Positions 1 through 10,352 of a DNA stretch of 64,000 bases are shown here, piece by piece. Source of the DNA: Streptomyces mutabilis (lineage in GTDB: Bacteria; Actinomycetota; Actinomycetes; Streptomycetales; Streptomycetaceae); NCBI RefSeq assembly GCF_014649815.1, contig NZ_BMTT01000004.1, positions 372,001 to 436,000 of the forward strand, written 5' to 3'. The notes under the pieces are model-generated. The model was not told the origin of the DNA, did not search any database, and saw nothing but the letters and a program-made list of their open reading frames with translations. The translations under genes were made by a program, and so were the position numbers. Every line of letters begins with the position of its first letter. Within the stretch, counting starts at the first letter, position 1.

Positions 1-209
1 CCGGCGACCACGAGTGTCTGACGGCTGCCGTGGCCGACGGAGAGCAGCAGCAGGGGGGTGCCCGCGCGGGAGGTCCCGACGGGGCGCAGCCGGGCGTGCC
101 GGGGATGGCGGGCGACGAGGGCGGCGGCCCGGGCGCCCAGCTCGTCCACGGTCGGATAGCGCAGGAGGGGCGGCAGGGCACACCTCCACGATGCGGGCTG
201 TCGGTTCAC
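1..209 (-). CDS. M14-family zinc carboxypeptidase, N-terminal part
   Basis: Only the first ~69 codons lie in the window; the rest runs off the left edge. Reading leftwards from a GTG at 209, the frame is open to base 1 and gives a run with LRYPTVDEL followed by VGTSRAGTPL and then TLVVAG. That is the typical start of an M14 peptidase (substrate-contact strand, GTS-x-G-x-P, then the strand leading to the zinc-binding G-x-H-x-x-E motif). The zinc ligands themselves fall outside the window, so activity cannot be judged. No signal peptide is apparent from this start. The start is the first in-frame GTG and has no clear ribosome binding site, so it is tentative. Confidence 0.6.
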   Translation of the reverse strand, partial: MNRQPASWRCALPPLLRYPTVDELGARAAALVARHPRHARLRPVGTSRAGTPLLLLSVGHGSRQTLVVA

Positions 210-365
210 CTGGCGTGCGCGGTGTACGCACAGTCAGTCACGAGTTGGGAGGTACGTCAACACCAGAAAACGCAATGGGATTTGTCCCGCCCGCTCACTC
301 CACCGGGACGCACGACGCCGAGTGAGGCCCAGGCCAGAGCTGGGCTCCGTGCCTCCGGCCGGCGT

Positions 366-917
366 TCAGTTCACCGCGAGACGGAAGGCCATCCGGCCGA
401 AGCCGATCTGGTCGCCCTCACGGACGACGGCCGCCCCGATGACCCGTCGCCCGTTGACCGTGGTGCCGTTGGTGGAACCGAGGTCACGCAGCACCCACGT
501 GCCGCCCTGGCGGCTCAGCTCGGCGTGCACCCGGGAGACCGTCTCGTGGGTCAGCCGGAGCCCGTTCGCCGGATCGCGCCCTATGCGCAGGGGGTGCCCG
601 GCGCCGGGGTGCGGCAGCAGCAGCTTGGGCAGCCGCTCGGCCTGCCAGGCCCTGCGCAGCCGTACGCCGAATCCGGAGACCGCCTCGACGGTGCCGAACA
701 CCAGTCGCGCCAACCGGCCCTCGGAGTGCAGGTCGGCGGTGAGCACGGCGAGCTCGTCCGGGCGGCGGGCGGCGAGCGCCAGTTCCATCCTGCGGATGAA
801 CGTGTCGTGCGAGAGGCGCCCCATCGCGACGCCGTCCCGGAGCACCTGCAGCGCCTTGTCGCGCTCCGCGTCGGACAACCGCGCGGGGTACGTGTGGAAC
901 TCGAAGGACGACGTCAC
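366..917 (-). CDS. DUF1707 and FHA domain protein
   Basis: 183 residues. Residues ~8-60 match the DUF1707 (SHOCT-like) domain seen in many actinobacterial proteins: LSDAERDKALQVLRDGVA, then a G-R-L-S-x-x-TF segment. Residues ~100-180 form a forkhead-associated phosphothreonine-binding domain, with LRIGRDPAN, the S-R-x-H core (VSRVHAEL) and the DLGSTNGTTVNG loop all intact. Known FHA domains bind phosphothreonine peptides made by Ser/Thr kinases; no kinase gene is adjacent, so the partner is unknown. The protein looks cytosolic. The GTG start lacks a strong ribosome binding site. It is transcribed divergently from treZ. Confidence 0.85.
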   Translation of the reverse strand: MTSSFEFHTYPARLSDAERDKALQVLRDGVAMGRLSHDTFIRRMELALAARRPDELAVLTADLHSEGRLARLVFGTVEAVSGFGVRLRRAWQAERLPKLLLPHPGAGHPLRIGRDPANGLRLTHETVSRVHAELSRQGGTWVLRDLGSTNGTTVNGRRVIGAAVVREGDQIGFGRMAFRLAVN

Positions 918-1113
918 GCAGGTGATTGTCGGTCAGCCGGGCCGGAGTGTCCAGAAAGCGGGAGAACGGCCGCCCGCACGCGGTGCGCCCCGGCCGGCCC
1001 GCGCGGTGCGCCACGACACCCGCCGCGCACGGGGACTTTCGGCAGCGCGGAGATCGCTTTTGCAGCACCATGGACGGGCTACATCACGGTGAGCAGACGA
1101 AGGGGAACCGTCC

Positions 1114-2859
1114 GTGCAGTTCGAGGTGTGGGCACCGCAGGCCGACCGGGTGACGCTCGAGTGCGACGGCGTCACGCGCGCGTTGGAGCGCGATACGGAA
1201 CGGCCGGGGTGGTGGTGCGCCGAGGCCGAGGCGCAGGACGGCTCGCGGTACGGCTTCGCGGTCGACGACGGGCCGGTACTGCCGGACCCGCGCTCGCGCA
1301 GGCAGCCCGACGGGCCGGACGGGCTCAGCGCGGTCGTCGACCAGGGGGGGTACTCGTGGCGCGCCGGGTGGACCGGGCGCCCGCTGCCCGGCGCCGTCCT
1401 GTACGAGCTGCACGTGGGCACGTACACGCGCGAGGGCACGCTGGACGCCGCCGCCGCGCGGCTCGACCACCTCGCCGCGCTGGGGGTCACTCACGTCGAG
1501 CTGATGCCGCTGTGCCCCTTCCCGGGCCGGCACGGCTGGGGGTACGAGGGCGTCTCGCTGTGGGCGGTGCACGAGCCGTACGGCGGGCCCGCGGCGCTGA
1601 AACGGTTCGTCGACCGGGCCCACGAACTGGGCCTGGGCGTGGTCCTCGACGTGGTGCACAACCACCTGGGCCCCTCCGGCAACCACCTGCCCGCGTTCGG
1701 CCCGTACTTCACCGACACCCATCACACACCCTGGGGCGTCGCCGTCAACCTGGATGCCCCCGGCTCGGACGAAGTCCGCGCCTACCTGGTGGACAGCGCG
1801 CTGGCGTGGCTGCGGGACTACCGGATCGACGGCCTGCGTCTGGACGCGGTGCACGCCCTGGTCGACACGCGCGCGTGCCACTTCCTGGAGGAGCTGTCGA
1901 CGGCGGTGGACGACCTCGCCGCCGACCTGGAGCGCCCGCTGTTCCTGATCGCGGAGTCCGACCTCAACGACCCGCGCATCATCACCCCGCGCGCGGAGGG
2001 CGGTTTCGGGGTGCACGCGCAGTGGAACGACGACTTCCACCACGCCCTGCACACCGCGCTGACCGGGGAGTCGCAGGGCTACTACGCCGACTTCGCGCGC
2101 GATCCGTTCGCGGCGCTCGCCAAGACCCTGACCCGGGGCTACTTCCACGACGGCACCTGGTCCAGCTTCCGGGGCCGCGGTCACGGACGCCCGCTGGACC
2201 GGAGCCGCACGGCCGCGCACCGGCTGACCGGCTACAGCCAGACTCACGACCAGGTCGGCAACCGTGCCCAGGGCGACCGCCTGGCCTCGCTGGTCTCCCC
2301 CGGCCTGGCGGCCTGCGCGGCCACGCTGACGCTGACCGCGCCGTTCACTCCGATGCTGTTCATGGGCGAGGAGTGGGCGGCGGGCACCCCGTGGCAGTTC
2401 TTCACCGACCACACCGACCCGGAGCTCGCCGAGGCGGTGCGAGTCGGCAGGCGGCGGGAGTTCGCCGCGCACGGCTGGAAGGAGGAGGACGTGCCCGACC
2501 CGCAGGACCCGGCGACCCGCGAGCGCTCCTGCCTCGACTGGTCCGAGCCGGAACGCGAGCCGCACGCCCGCGTACTGGACTGGTACCGCCGGCTGATCGC
2601 CCTGCGCGCCGAGCAGCCGGACCTGACCGACCCCGACCTCGCCGACACCAGGGTGGCGTACGACGGCGAGGCACGCTGGCTGGCCTTCCGGCGCGGTGAC
2701 ATCCGGGTGGTCGTCAACCTGGGCGCCGAGCCCGCGGCGATCCCGCTGGGCGGCCGGCCCGCGCGCGTGCTCGCCGCGTGGGAGCCGGTCCAGGCGCCGG
2801 CGGCGGACGGGGTGCTGCGGGTGCCGGGTGAGTCGAGCGTGGTGCTCGTACAGGAGTGA
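1114..2859 (+). CDS. treZ: Malto-oligosyltrehalose trehalohydrolase
   Basis: 581 residues. TreZ (GH13) hydrolyses maltooligosyltrehalose to release trehalose, in a two-step route with TreY. An N-terminal CBM48-like beta domain (FEVWAPQADRVTL) precedes the barrel. The GH13 regions are complete: DVVHNH (region I), GLRLDAVH with the nucleophile Asp near residue 243, an Asp-flanked Glu in LIAESDLND near 281 (acid/base), and THDQVGN near 378. The TreZ-typical FMGEEWAA and a C-terminal beta domain follow. The GTG start follows AAGGGGAA. No treY or treX is adjacent, so the partner must be elsewhere; a related glycan-branching role cannot be fully excluded but the motifs favour TreZ. Confidence 0.88.
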   Translation: MQFEVWAPQADRVTLECDGVTRALERDTERPGWWCAEAEAQDGSRYGFAVDDGPVLPDPRSRRQPDGPDGLSAVVDQGGYSWRAGWTGRPLPGAVLYELHVGTYTREGTLDAAAARLDHLAALGVTHVELMPLCPFPGRHGWGYEGVSLWAVHEPYGGPAALKRFVDRAHELGLGVVLDVVHNHLGPSGNHLPAFGPYFTDTHHTPWGVAVNLDAPGSDEVRAYLVDSALAWLRDYRIDGLRLDAVHALVDTRACHFLEELSTAVDDLAADLERPLFLIAESDLNDPRIITPRAEGGFGVHAQWNDDFHHALHTALTGESQGYYADFARDPFAALAKTLTRGYFHDGTWSSFRGRGHGRPLDRSRTAAHRLTGYSQTHDQVGNRAQGDRLASLVSPGLAACAATLTLTAPFTPMLFMGEEWAAGTPWQFFTDHTDPELAEAVRVGRRREFAAHGWKEEDVPDPQDPATRERSCLDWSEPEREPHARVLDWYRRLIALRAEQPDLTDPDLADTRVAYDGEARWLAFRRGDIRVVVNLGAEPAAIPLGGRPARVLAAWEPVQAPAADGVLRVPGESSVVLVQE

Positions 2860-2892
2860 CGGGAGCGACCGCCGAGCCTGCGCGGGGTGCGT

Positions 2893-3846
2893 TCAGGCGG
2901 GGCCGTCCCCGCCCGTGCCGTCCCCGCGCAGCTCCGTCACCCGCTCCAGCAGGATGGGCTCCCAGGCGCGGCGCAGCCGGGTCCGCAGCAGCGGCAGGGA
3001 CACGCTCGCCGGTTCGGACGGCCGGCCGGCGAGGGTGTCGGCGAGGTGGACGAGGGTGTCGCAGCGGGCCAGCCACAGGCCGCGCAGGCAGGGCCGGGCG
3101 CCGTAGCCGGCGAGGGTGGCGGCGCGGACGGCGGCGGGCGAGCCGAAGCGGAGCGCGAGGGCTGCGATGTCCTCGGCGGGATCGCCGAGCACCGCGTCGG
3201 TCCAGCCGAGGACGCCGCGGACCCGGCCGTCGGCGCCGACCACGAGGTGCTCGTCGGCCAGCGCGTGGTGCACGAGGACCGCCGGCGAGCCGGGCTGGAC
3301 GCCGAGTTGCGCCGACGCCTCGCGGGTGAGCCGCTCCGGCCGTGCGGGGTCGAACTCGTCGGCCTCGGCGAGGCGCCGGCCGGCCGACTCGGCGGACTGC
3401 CGCAGGGCCTCCAGCGAGCGCGGGGCGGCGCGGGGCACGCCCAGCGTCTCGGCCTGGCGGACGGGCACCTCGCGCAGTCCGGTGAGCAGCGCGGCCAGGT
3501 CCGCCTCGCCCAGGGCCGACACGTGGTGCTCCTCGGCCGACCCGCCGGGCACCTTGCCGTCCAGCGTGTAGGTCAGGCCGGGCGCCCACTCGCCGTGCGC
3601 CACGCTCGTCGGCACCGTCACGGAGACGTACTGGCGGACCAGCTCGCGCAGCCGCAGTTCGCGCCGCTGCCGCAGTGCGGTCTCGCGGTCGGTGGCCAGG
3701 CGCAGCACGTGCCGGGTGCCGACCCACCAGGTGGCGGGCTCGGCGCCCGTCGCCGCGGGCCTGACGTCGGAGGCCGCGCCCTCGCCCAGCAGGGAACGGA
3801 CCAGTCGGCGGACGGTGTCCGCGGTGGGTGTCGGTGCCTGGGTCAT
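2893..3846 (-). CDS. Aminoglycoside-phosphotransferase-fold protein lacking catalytic residues
   Basis: 317 residues with the fold pattern of the APH/choline-kinase family: an N-lobe with VLRLATDRET, then a C-lobe catalytic-loop region near residue 193 and a metal-binding region near 215. The two key motifs are degenerate. Where family members read H-G-D-L or H-N-D-L with the catalytic Asp, this protein reads HHALADEHLVV. Where they read I-D-W with the Mg-binding Asp, it reads VLGWTDAVLGDPAED. The later GDP and DIA landmarks remain, so the alignment is unambiguous. The frame is intact with normal codon use, so this looks like a maintained pseudokinase rather than a pseudogene. Its role is unknown. 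It converges on treZ with a 33-bp gap. Confidence 0.75.
   Translation of the reverse strand: MTQAPTPTADTVRRLVRSLLGEGAASDVRPAATGAEPATWWVGTRHVLRLATDRETALRQRRELRLRELVRQYVSVTVPTSVAHGEWAPGLTYTLDGKVPGGSAEEHHVSALGEADLAALLTGLREVPVRQAETLGVPRAAPRSLEALRQSAESAGRRLAEADEFDPARPERLTREASAQLGVQPGSPAVLVHHALADEHLVVGADGRVRGVLGWTDAVLGDPAEDIAALALRFGSPAAVRAATLAGYGARPCLRGLWLARCDTLVHLADTLAGRPSEPASVSLPLLRTRLRRAWEPILLERVTELRGDGTGGDGPA
2896..2913. terminator. Short GC hairpin between convergent genes
   Basis: GGCGGGG, a 4-nt loop CCGT, then CCCCGCC. It sits at the overlap of the treZ 3' flank and the last codons of the convergent phosphotransferase-like gene. A modest bidirectional terminator is a reasonable reading; there is no T-tract, as is usual in Streptomyces. 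Confidence 0.35.
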
Positions 3847-3901
3847 GGTCGCGCCGTCGTCTTCCGGGATCGCCGGGGCGTTCGGGGTCCGTCGTCGCCG
3901 G

Positions 3902-5032
3902 TCACTCCACCGTGACCAGCTCCCGGGCCGTGTTGTTGAGACGCCGGCCGCCGTCCTCGGTGACCGACACGATGTCCTCGATACGTACCCCGAAACGACC
4001 CGGGAGGTAGACGCCGGGCTCGACGGAGAAGCACATGCCGGGCACGAGGGGCTGCTCCTCGCCCTCGATCATGTACGGCGGCTCGTGCGTGGTGACGCCG
4101 ATGCCGTGACCGGTGCGGTGGATGAAGTACTCGCCGTACCCGGCGCCGTCGATGACCGCCCGGGCGGCCCGGTCGACCTCCTGGCAGGCCACGCCGGGCC
4201 GCACCGCACCGAACCCCGCCTCCTGGGCCTCGCGGACGACGTCGTGCACCCTGCGCTCCTCCTCGGTGGGCTCGCCCACGTGGACGGTGCGGGAGGTGTC
4301 GGAGCCGTAGCCGTCCTTCAGGCCGCCGAAGTCCAGGACGATCATGTCGCCGTCCTCGATGACGCGGTCACCGACCTCGTGGTGCGGATTGGCGCCGTTC
4401 GGGCCCGAGGCGACGATGGTGAAGTCGACCTGGGAGTGGCCGAAGCGCCGCAGCAGGTCCGCGAGGTCGGCGGCGACGTCGGACTCGCGGCGCCCGCCGA
4501 AGCGCACCTTCCGGATCTCCTCGAACGCCGCGTCCGCGGCCGCGCCCGCCGCCGCCAGGAGTTCCAGCTCCGCCGCGTCCTTGACGGCACGCAGCATGGG
4601 CAGCGCCTCGGTGAGGGAGGCGTACGAGGTGCCGGGCAGCGCCCGCTGGAGGGCCAGCAGGTGCATCGCCCAGGCGTTGTCGCTGATGCCGAACCGGCCG
4701 GCGCCGTCGAGGAGGGACGCGGTGGCGGCGTAGGGGTCCTTGCCGTCGGTCCAGTCGCGCAGGGTCAGGGCGGGCGCGCCGGCGGCCTTCTCCGCGTCGG
4801 GGGCCTCGAGCGTCGGGACGACGAGGACGGGGTCGCGGCCGGGGGCGAGGACGAGCAGGGTGAGTCGTTCGGTGTCCGCGGTGGGGGCGTAGCCCGTGAG
4901 CCACACGAGGTCCGGTCCGGGTGCCACCAGCAGCCCGGCCAGTCCGGCGTCGGCGGCCGCCCGAGCGGCGCGTTCCATGCGGGCCCGGTAGTCGTCGGCG
5001 GTGAAGGGAGCAGCGGGCGCGCTGCCGGTCAT
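3902..5032 (-). CDS. M24 family metallopeptidase (Xaa-Pro aminopeptidase/dipeptidase type)
   Basis: 376 residues. The N-terminal creatinase-like domain (VWLTGYAPTADTERLTLLV) is followed by the pita-bread catalytic domain. All five expected metal ligands are visible: Asp in VLDFGG (~232), Asp in GYGSDTSRT (~243), His in RTGHGIG (~309), Glu in FSVEPGVY (~337) and Glu in RIEDIV (~350). Members cleave Xaa-Pro bonds with two metal ions in the cytosol. The frame stays open upstream, but the ATG at 5032 is preceded by AGGGAGG at proper spacing, so I take that start. Transcribed divergently from the metallophosphoesterase gene. Confidence 0.88.
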   Translation of the reverse strand: MTGSAPAAPFTADDYRARMERAARAAADAGLAGLLVAPGPDLVWLTGYAPTADTERLTLLVLAPGRDPVLVVPTLEAPDAEKAAGAPALTLRDWTDGKDPYAATASLLDGAGRFGISDNAWAMHLLALQRALPGTSYASLTEALPMLRAVKDAAELELLAAAGAAADAAFEEIRKVRFGGRRESDVAADLADLLRRFGHSQVDFTIVASGPNGANPHHEVGDRVIEDGDMIVLDFGGLKDGYGSDTSRTVHVGEPTEEERRVHDVVREAQEAGFGAVRPGVACQEVDRAARAVIDGAGYGEYFIHRTGHGIGVTTHEPPYMIEGEEQPLVPGMCFSVEPGVYLPGRFGVRIEDIVSVTEDGGRRLNNTARELVTVE

Positions 5033-5111
5033 CCGGGCCTCCCTGGGCAACGTGGGTGAAGGGACCACGAGCAGCATCCTGCCCGCAGCGAGGGGACGGC
5101 GCGAGCCGATT

Positions 5112-5161
5112 GCCATTGATCAGTGGCCTTCGTTAATGGTTTGATGCGGGCTAAGCATTAA
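5112..5161. promoter_or_regulatory. AT-richer divergent promoter region with two inverted repeats
   Basis: Between the divergent M24 peptidase and metallophosphoesterase genes there is a near-palindrome GCCATTGATCAGTGGC (5112-5127, 14 of 16 bases symmetric). Next comes TTAATG (5133-5138) paired with CATTAA (5156-5161) across 17 bp. The block is clearly less GC-rich than its surroundings. It probably holds the promoters of both genes and may bind a dimeric regulator; the regulator is unknown. Confidence 0.4.
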
Positions 5162-5218
5162 ATGAGTCAGCAGTGACTACGGGGCGCGGTGTTCGGGCGC
5201 CCGAAGGGGGCCGGCACC

Positions 5219-5974
5219 GTGCTCGTACTCGCGCACATCAGCGACCTGCACCTGGACGGGAGCGCGCGGGCCACCGCGCGCGCCGAGCGGGTGCGCGATC
5301 GGTTGTGGGACCTGCCCGGGCGGGTGGACGCCCTGCTAGTGACCGGGGACATCGCGGACCACGGCACGGAGGCGGAGTACGAGGAGGCCGCCCGCATCCT
5401 GGGGCTGCGGGACGGCGACGCACCGTTCCCCGTGCTCACCTGCCCCGGCAACCACGACAGCCGCGCGCCCTACCGCAAGGCCCTGCTGGGCCGGCCCGCC
5501 ACCGACGGGCCGGTCAACGGTGCGCACGTCTTCGACGGCGGTGCGGTGCTGATGTGCGACTCCAGCGTCCCGGGCAGCGACGAGGGCGAGCTGGACGAGG
5601 AGACGTACGGCTGGATCGAGGCCTCTCTCGACGAGCTCGGCGGCGACCGCCCGGTCGTCCTCGCCTTCCACCACCCGCCCGTGCCCCTGCACCACCCCCT
5701 GCCCGACTCCTACCCGTTGCTCCGTCCCGAGCGTCTCGCCGCGCTGCTGGAGCGCCGGCCCGAGATCGCCGGCCTGATCACGGGGCACGCCCACACGCCC
5801 GCCGCCACGGTGTTCGCCGGGCGGCCCCTGATGGTCGGGCCCGGGGTGACGTGGACCCTGCGGCTGCCCTGGGAGGGGAAGGAGATCGCGGACCGGGACG
5901 CGCCGGTCGGGCTGGCCTACCACGTGCTGGACGACACCGGGCGGCTCACCAGCCACTTCCGTACGGTGACATGA
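5219..5974 (+). CDS. Calcineurin-like metallophosphoesterase (class III cyclic nucleotide phosphodiesterase type)
   Basis: 251 residues. The five blocks of the dimetal phosphoesterase core are present in order: HISDLHLDG, TGDIADHG, CPGNHDSR, AFHHPP and GHAHTP. This matches the CpdA/Rv0805-like class that hydrolyses cAMP and other phosphodiesters, though substrate cannot be read from sequence. The protein looks cytosolic with no signal peptide. The GTG at 5219 is chosen because AAGGGGG precedes it at ~9 nt and because translation begins just before the conserved first motif; an upstream GTG at 5189 is possible. Confidence 0.88.
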   Translation: MLVLAHISDLHLDGSARATARAERVRDRLWDLPGRVDALLVTGDIADHGTEAEYEEAARILGLRDGDAPFPVLTCPGNHDSRAPYRKALLGRPATDGPVNGAHVFDGGAVLMCDSSVPGSDEGELDEETYGWIEASLDELGGDRPVVLAFHHPPVPLHHPLPDSYPLLRPERLAALLERRPEIAGLITGHAHTPAATVFAGRPLMVGPGVTWTLRLPWEGKEIADRDAPVGLAYHVLDDTGRLTSHFRTVT

Positions 5975-6050
5975 CGACGCACGGATCAGTGAAGTCGTCC
6001 GGAGCAGACGTCCGGCACAGTGAGACGCCCGGAGCAGTACCGAAGCACGG

Positions 6051-6647
6051 TCAGGTGACGACGCCCGGTACGGCCGTCAGTTGCTGGTAGCCGCCGCTCT
6101 CGTGGCGCACCGTGATCTTGATCTGCTTGCCCGGCCGGGCGTCGGCCACGGCCTCGGCGAGGTCGGCCGCCGAATCGATTCGGGTCCTGCCGAACGCCAG
6201 GAGTACGTCGCCCCTCACCAGCCCGGCCTCGTACCCGGGGCCCGGCACGTGGACGCCGACGACCAGCGCGCCCGGCTTGTCGTCGTCCACGGCCTCCACT
6301 CCGAGGGTCGCGACGACCCGGGCCGGGGACGCGGAGGGGGACGCACCGGCCGACGGGTGCACCGGGGCGGCCCGGGACCCGGACGGCTGCTCCGTCCCCG
6401 CACCCGGCGCTCCCGCCTGCCGTTGCAGTTCGGCCAGTTTGCTCATACCGATCACCGTGGCACCCATCGTGCCGAGTCCCACGCCGGACAGCAGCAGCAC
6501 GGTCGCGGCCAGCACCCCGAGCAGCAGGGTGGTGAGCCGTCGGCGGCGCCGGTGTCCGCCGGGCGGGGGCCGGTCGCCGTCGGGCGCGGTGCCGGCCCCC
6601 GGGTCTTGTCCGGGCATCGGCTTGGGTCGCAACGCTGTGTGTTCCAT
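6051..6647 (-). CDS. Membrane-anchored PDZ domain protein without protease domain
   Basis: 198 residues. Positively charged cytosolic N-terminus (HRRRRR), one transmembrane helix (residues ~38-62), a Pro/Ser/Ala linker, then a single PDZ domain (residues ~105-195) with GVHVPGPGYEAGLVRGDVLL and the strand DLAEAVADARPGKQIKITV. It resembles the C-terminal PDZ of HtrA/DegP-type proteases, but no trypsin-like domain is present. It may therefore act as an extracytoplasmic peptide-binding adaptor. It lies 75 bp downstream of geoA on the same strand, but no functional link to geosmin is known to me. Its ATG is preceded by GGAGGCGATCC, a plausible ribosome binding site. Confidence 0.75.
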   Translation of the reverse strand: MEHTALRPKPMPGQDPGAGTAPDGDRPPPGGHRRRRRLTTLLLGVLAATVLLLSGVGLGTMGATVIGMSKLAELQRQAGAPGAGTEQPSGSRAAPVHPSAGASPSASPARVVATLGVEAVDDDKPGALVVGVHVPGPGYEAGLVRGDVLLAFGRTRIDSAADLAEAVADARPGKQIKITVRHESGGYQQLTAVPGVVT

Positions 6648-6722
6648 GGATCGCCTCCGGCAGGTGATCTACCCGGCGCACCGGCGCGAGACGAGCCACG
6701 AAAGAGTGAGACTGACCGGCGG

Positions 6723-8985
<2,263 letters not shown>

Positions 8986-9029
8986 CGGGAACTTCCGCCG
9001 GTTAGACATCCGCGGTGGTGCCGTGACGT

Positions 9030-10235
9030 TCAGGTCCTGACCTGGATCAGCGCGTGCGTCCCGCTCGTGCGCCAGCGTCGTTCCCCGCTTCCTTCGAGCG
9101 CCTGCTCGGTGTCCGCGGTCAGGCCCGTGATCACGTCCGACTTCAGGGTGCGCAGCGCGGCGACCGGACCCGGGAAGTAGGCGGTCACGTCCGCGAAGGG
9201 CGTGGTCGGGGGCCACCGGCGGTCCCCCACCAGACGACGGTAGTTCAGGTCGCCCTTGAGCACGGTGACCGTGGCAGCGGCGAACTCCGCGCGCAGGTCG
9301 GCGGGCATGTCGGAGTACGGGAGCGGGGCGCACGAGAAGGGGTGGGCGCGGACGGTGACCCGGCCGTCGGTGAGCGCGGCCCACAGCCGGTCGCCGTACG
9401 CGGCCGCCGCGCCGCCCGCCGCGACGAGCCGCCGCAGCGCGTCGAGCACGTCGGTGGGGGTGGCGTCGGAGACGTAGTACGGGTACGGCTTGACGTGCAG
9501 GACCGCCCGGTCGATGCGGCCCTCGCCGAGCAGGTGCGAGACGAGGAGCAGGTCCGGGACGAGTTCCCGGCCCGCGTTGTCGGCGACGAGGCAGAGAGTG
9601 GCGGGGCCGGGGGTGCCGGCTCGGGCCGGCGGGAGCAGGGACCAGAGCGCGTCGCTGTCGTCGGCGACGAGTGCCGCCACCTCGCCCCCGGCGTCGCCAC
9701 CGCTTCCGGAGAGGCGGAAGCCGAGGTCCGCGCGGTTGCCCCAGAGCGAGCCGTGCAGCAGGGACCGGGTCCGCTCGTCCGCGGACAGTGCGTCGAGGCC
9801 GTCGAGCGCGGCGAGTTCCTCGTCCGTCTCGGGGGCGTCGAGTTCGGCGAGCTTCGCGGGCCGGAAGGGGTCGACGCCCCGCCAGGTGCCGGGGCCGAAG
9901 TAGCCGACGGCGTCGAGGAGTCTGCGGTAGAAGTGGCCCTCGGCCCACAGCCAGGGCACGTCGTACCAGGAGCGGCCGGCGTACTCGCTCATTCCCCAGT
10001 CGGCCCAGCGGTCACGGTCGCGGACGTCCGCGTCGGCGGGCAGTGGCTCGATGACGCCGTCGGCACAGCTTCGGAGCAGCGCGTCGAGGGCGCGCCGGCG
10101 TTCGGGACCGTGGGGGAACACCTCCTTGACCTGCCTGATGATGGCCGGGTGCCGCTCGGCCAGCACACTGTGCGGGAAGGAGCCGGGGTCGTCACCGCGG
10201 ATGACAGGGACGGACTCGGTCGGGGTGTCGGGCAT
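9030..10235 (-). CDS. DUF89/ARMT1-like damage-control phosphatase family protein
   Basis: 401 residues. The C-terminal half carries the DUF89 core: TLCLVADNAGRELVPDL with the metal-binding Asp-Asn pair, a K-P-Y-P-Y segment, and VLKGDLNYRRL followed by a conserved R-T-L-K-S-D. The N-terminal half is alpha-helical and matches the longer ARMT1-like (subfamily III) layout. Characterised members are metal-dependent phosphatases acting on fructose-1-phosphate, phosphopantetheine or related damaged metabolites; the substrate here is unknown. The ATG at 10235 follows GGTGAGG, and was preferred over an upstream GTG. It is upstream of geoA on the same strand with a 126-bp gap. Confidence 0.8.
   Translation of the reverse strand: MPDTPTESVPVIRGDDPGSFPHSVLAERHPAIIRQVKEVFPHGPERRRALDALLRSCADGVIEPLPADADVRDRDRWADWGMSEYAGRSWYDVPWLWAEGHFYRRLLDAVGYFGPGTWRGVDPFRPAKLAELDAPETDEELAALDGLDALSADERTRSLLHGSLWGNRADLGFRLSGSGGDAGGEVAALVADDSDALWSLLPPARAGTPGPATLCLVADNAGRELVPDLLLVSHLLGEGRIDRAVLHVKPYPYYVSDATPTDVLDALRRLVAAGGAAAAYGDRLWAALTDGRVTVRAHPFSCAPLPYSDMPADLRAEFAAATVTVLKGDLNYRRLVGDRRWPPTTPFADVTAYFPGPVAALRTLKSDVITGLTADTEQALEGSGERRWRTSGTHALIQVRT
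9031..9044. repeat. Small palindrome at the DUF89 gene stop codon
   Basis: CAGGTC-CT-GACCTG, perfect arms of six. It overlaps the stop codon of the DUF89 gene upstream of geoA. It could be part of the geoA control region or chance. Confidence 0.25.
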
Positions 10236-10352
10236 GCGCCTCACCGTATCGCGCGCCTCCGCTCGGGCGGCGAGGCCGTCGCCGCCTCCCGGCAGGTGCG
10301 TCCTTCGGCTATCGGCCGACTCCCGGCCGACTTCCGACCGACTCCCGGCCGG

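Noticed and set aside
30..2699. An 889-codon open frame on the plus strand
   Set aside because: It is a high-GC shadow running through the FHA gene, the intergenic region and treZ in another frame; its protein has no domain and is Arg/Pro/Gly-rich.
10315..10352. CCGACTCCCGGCCG direct repeats as an operator
   Set aside because: They lie just past the cprB stop codon, are imperfect and GC-simple, and have no obvious promoter beside them.
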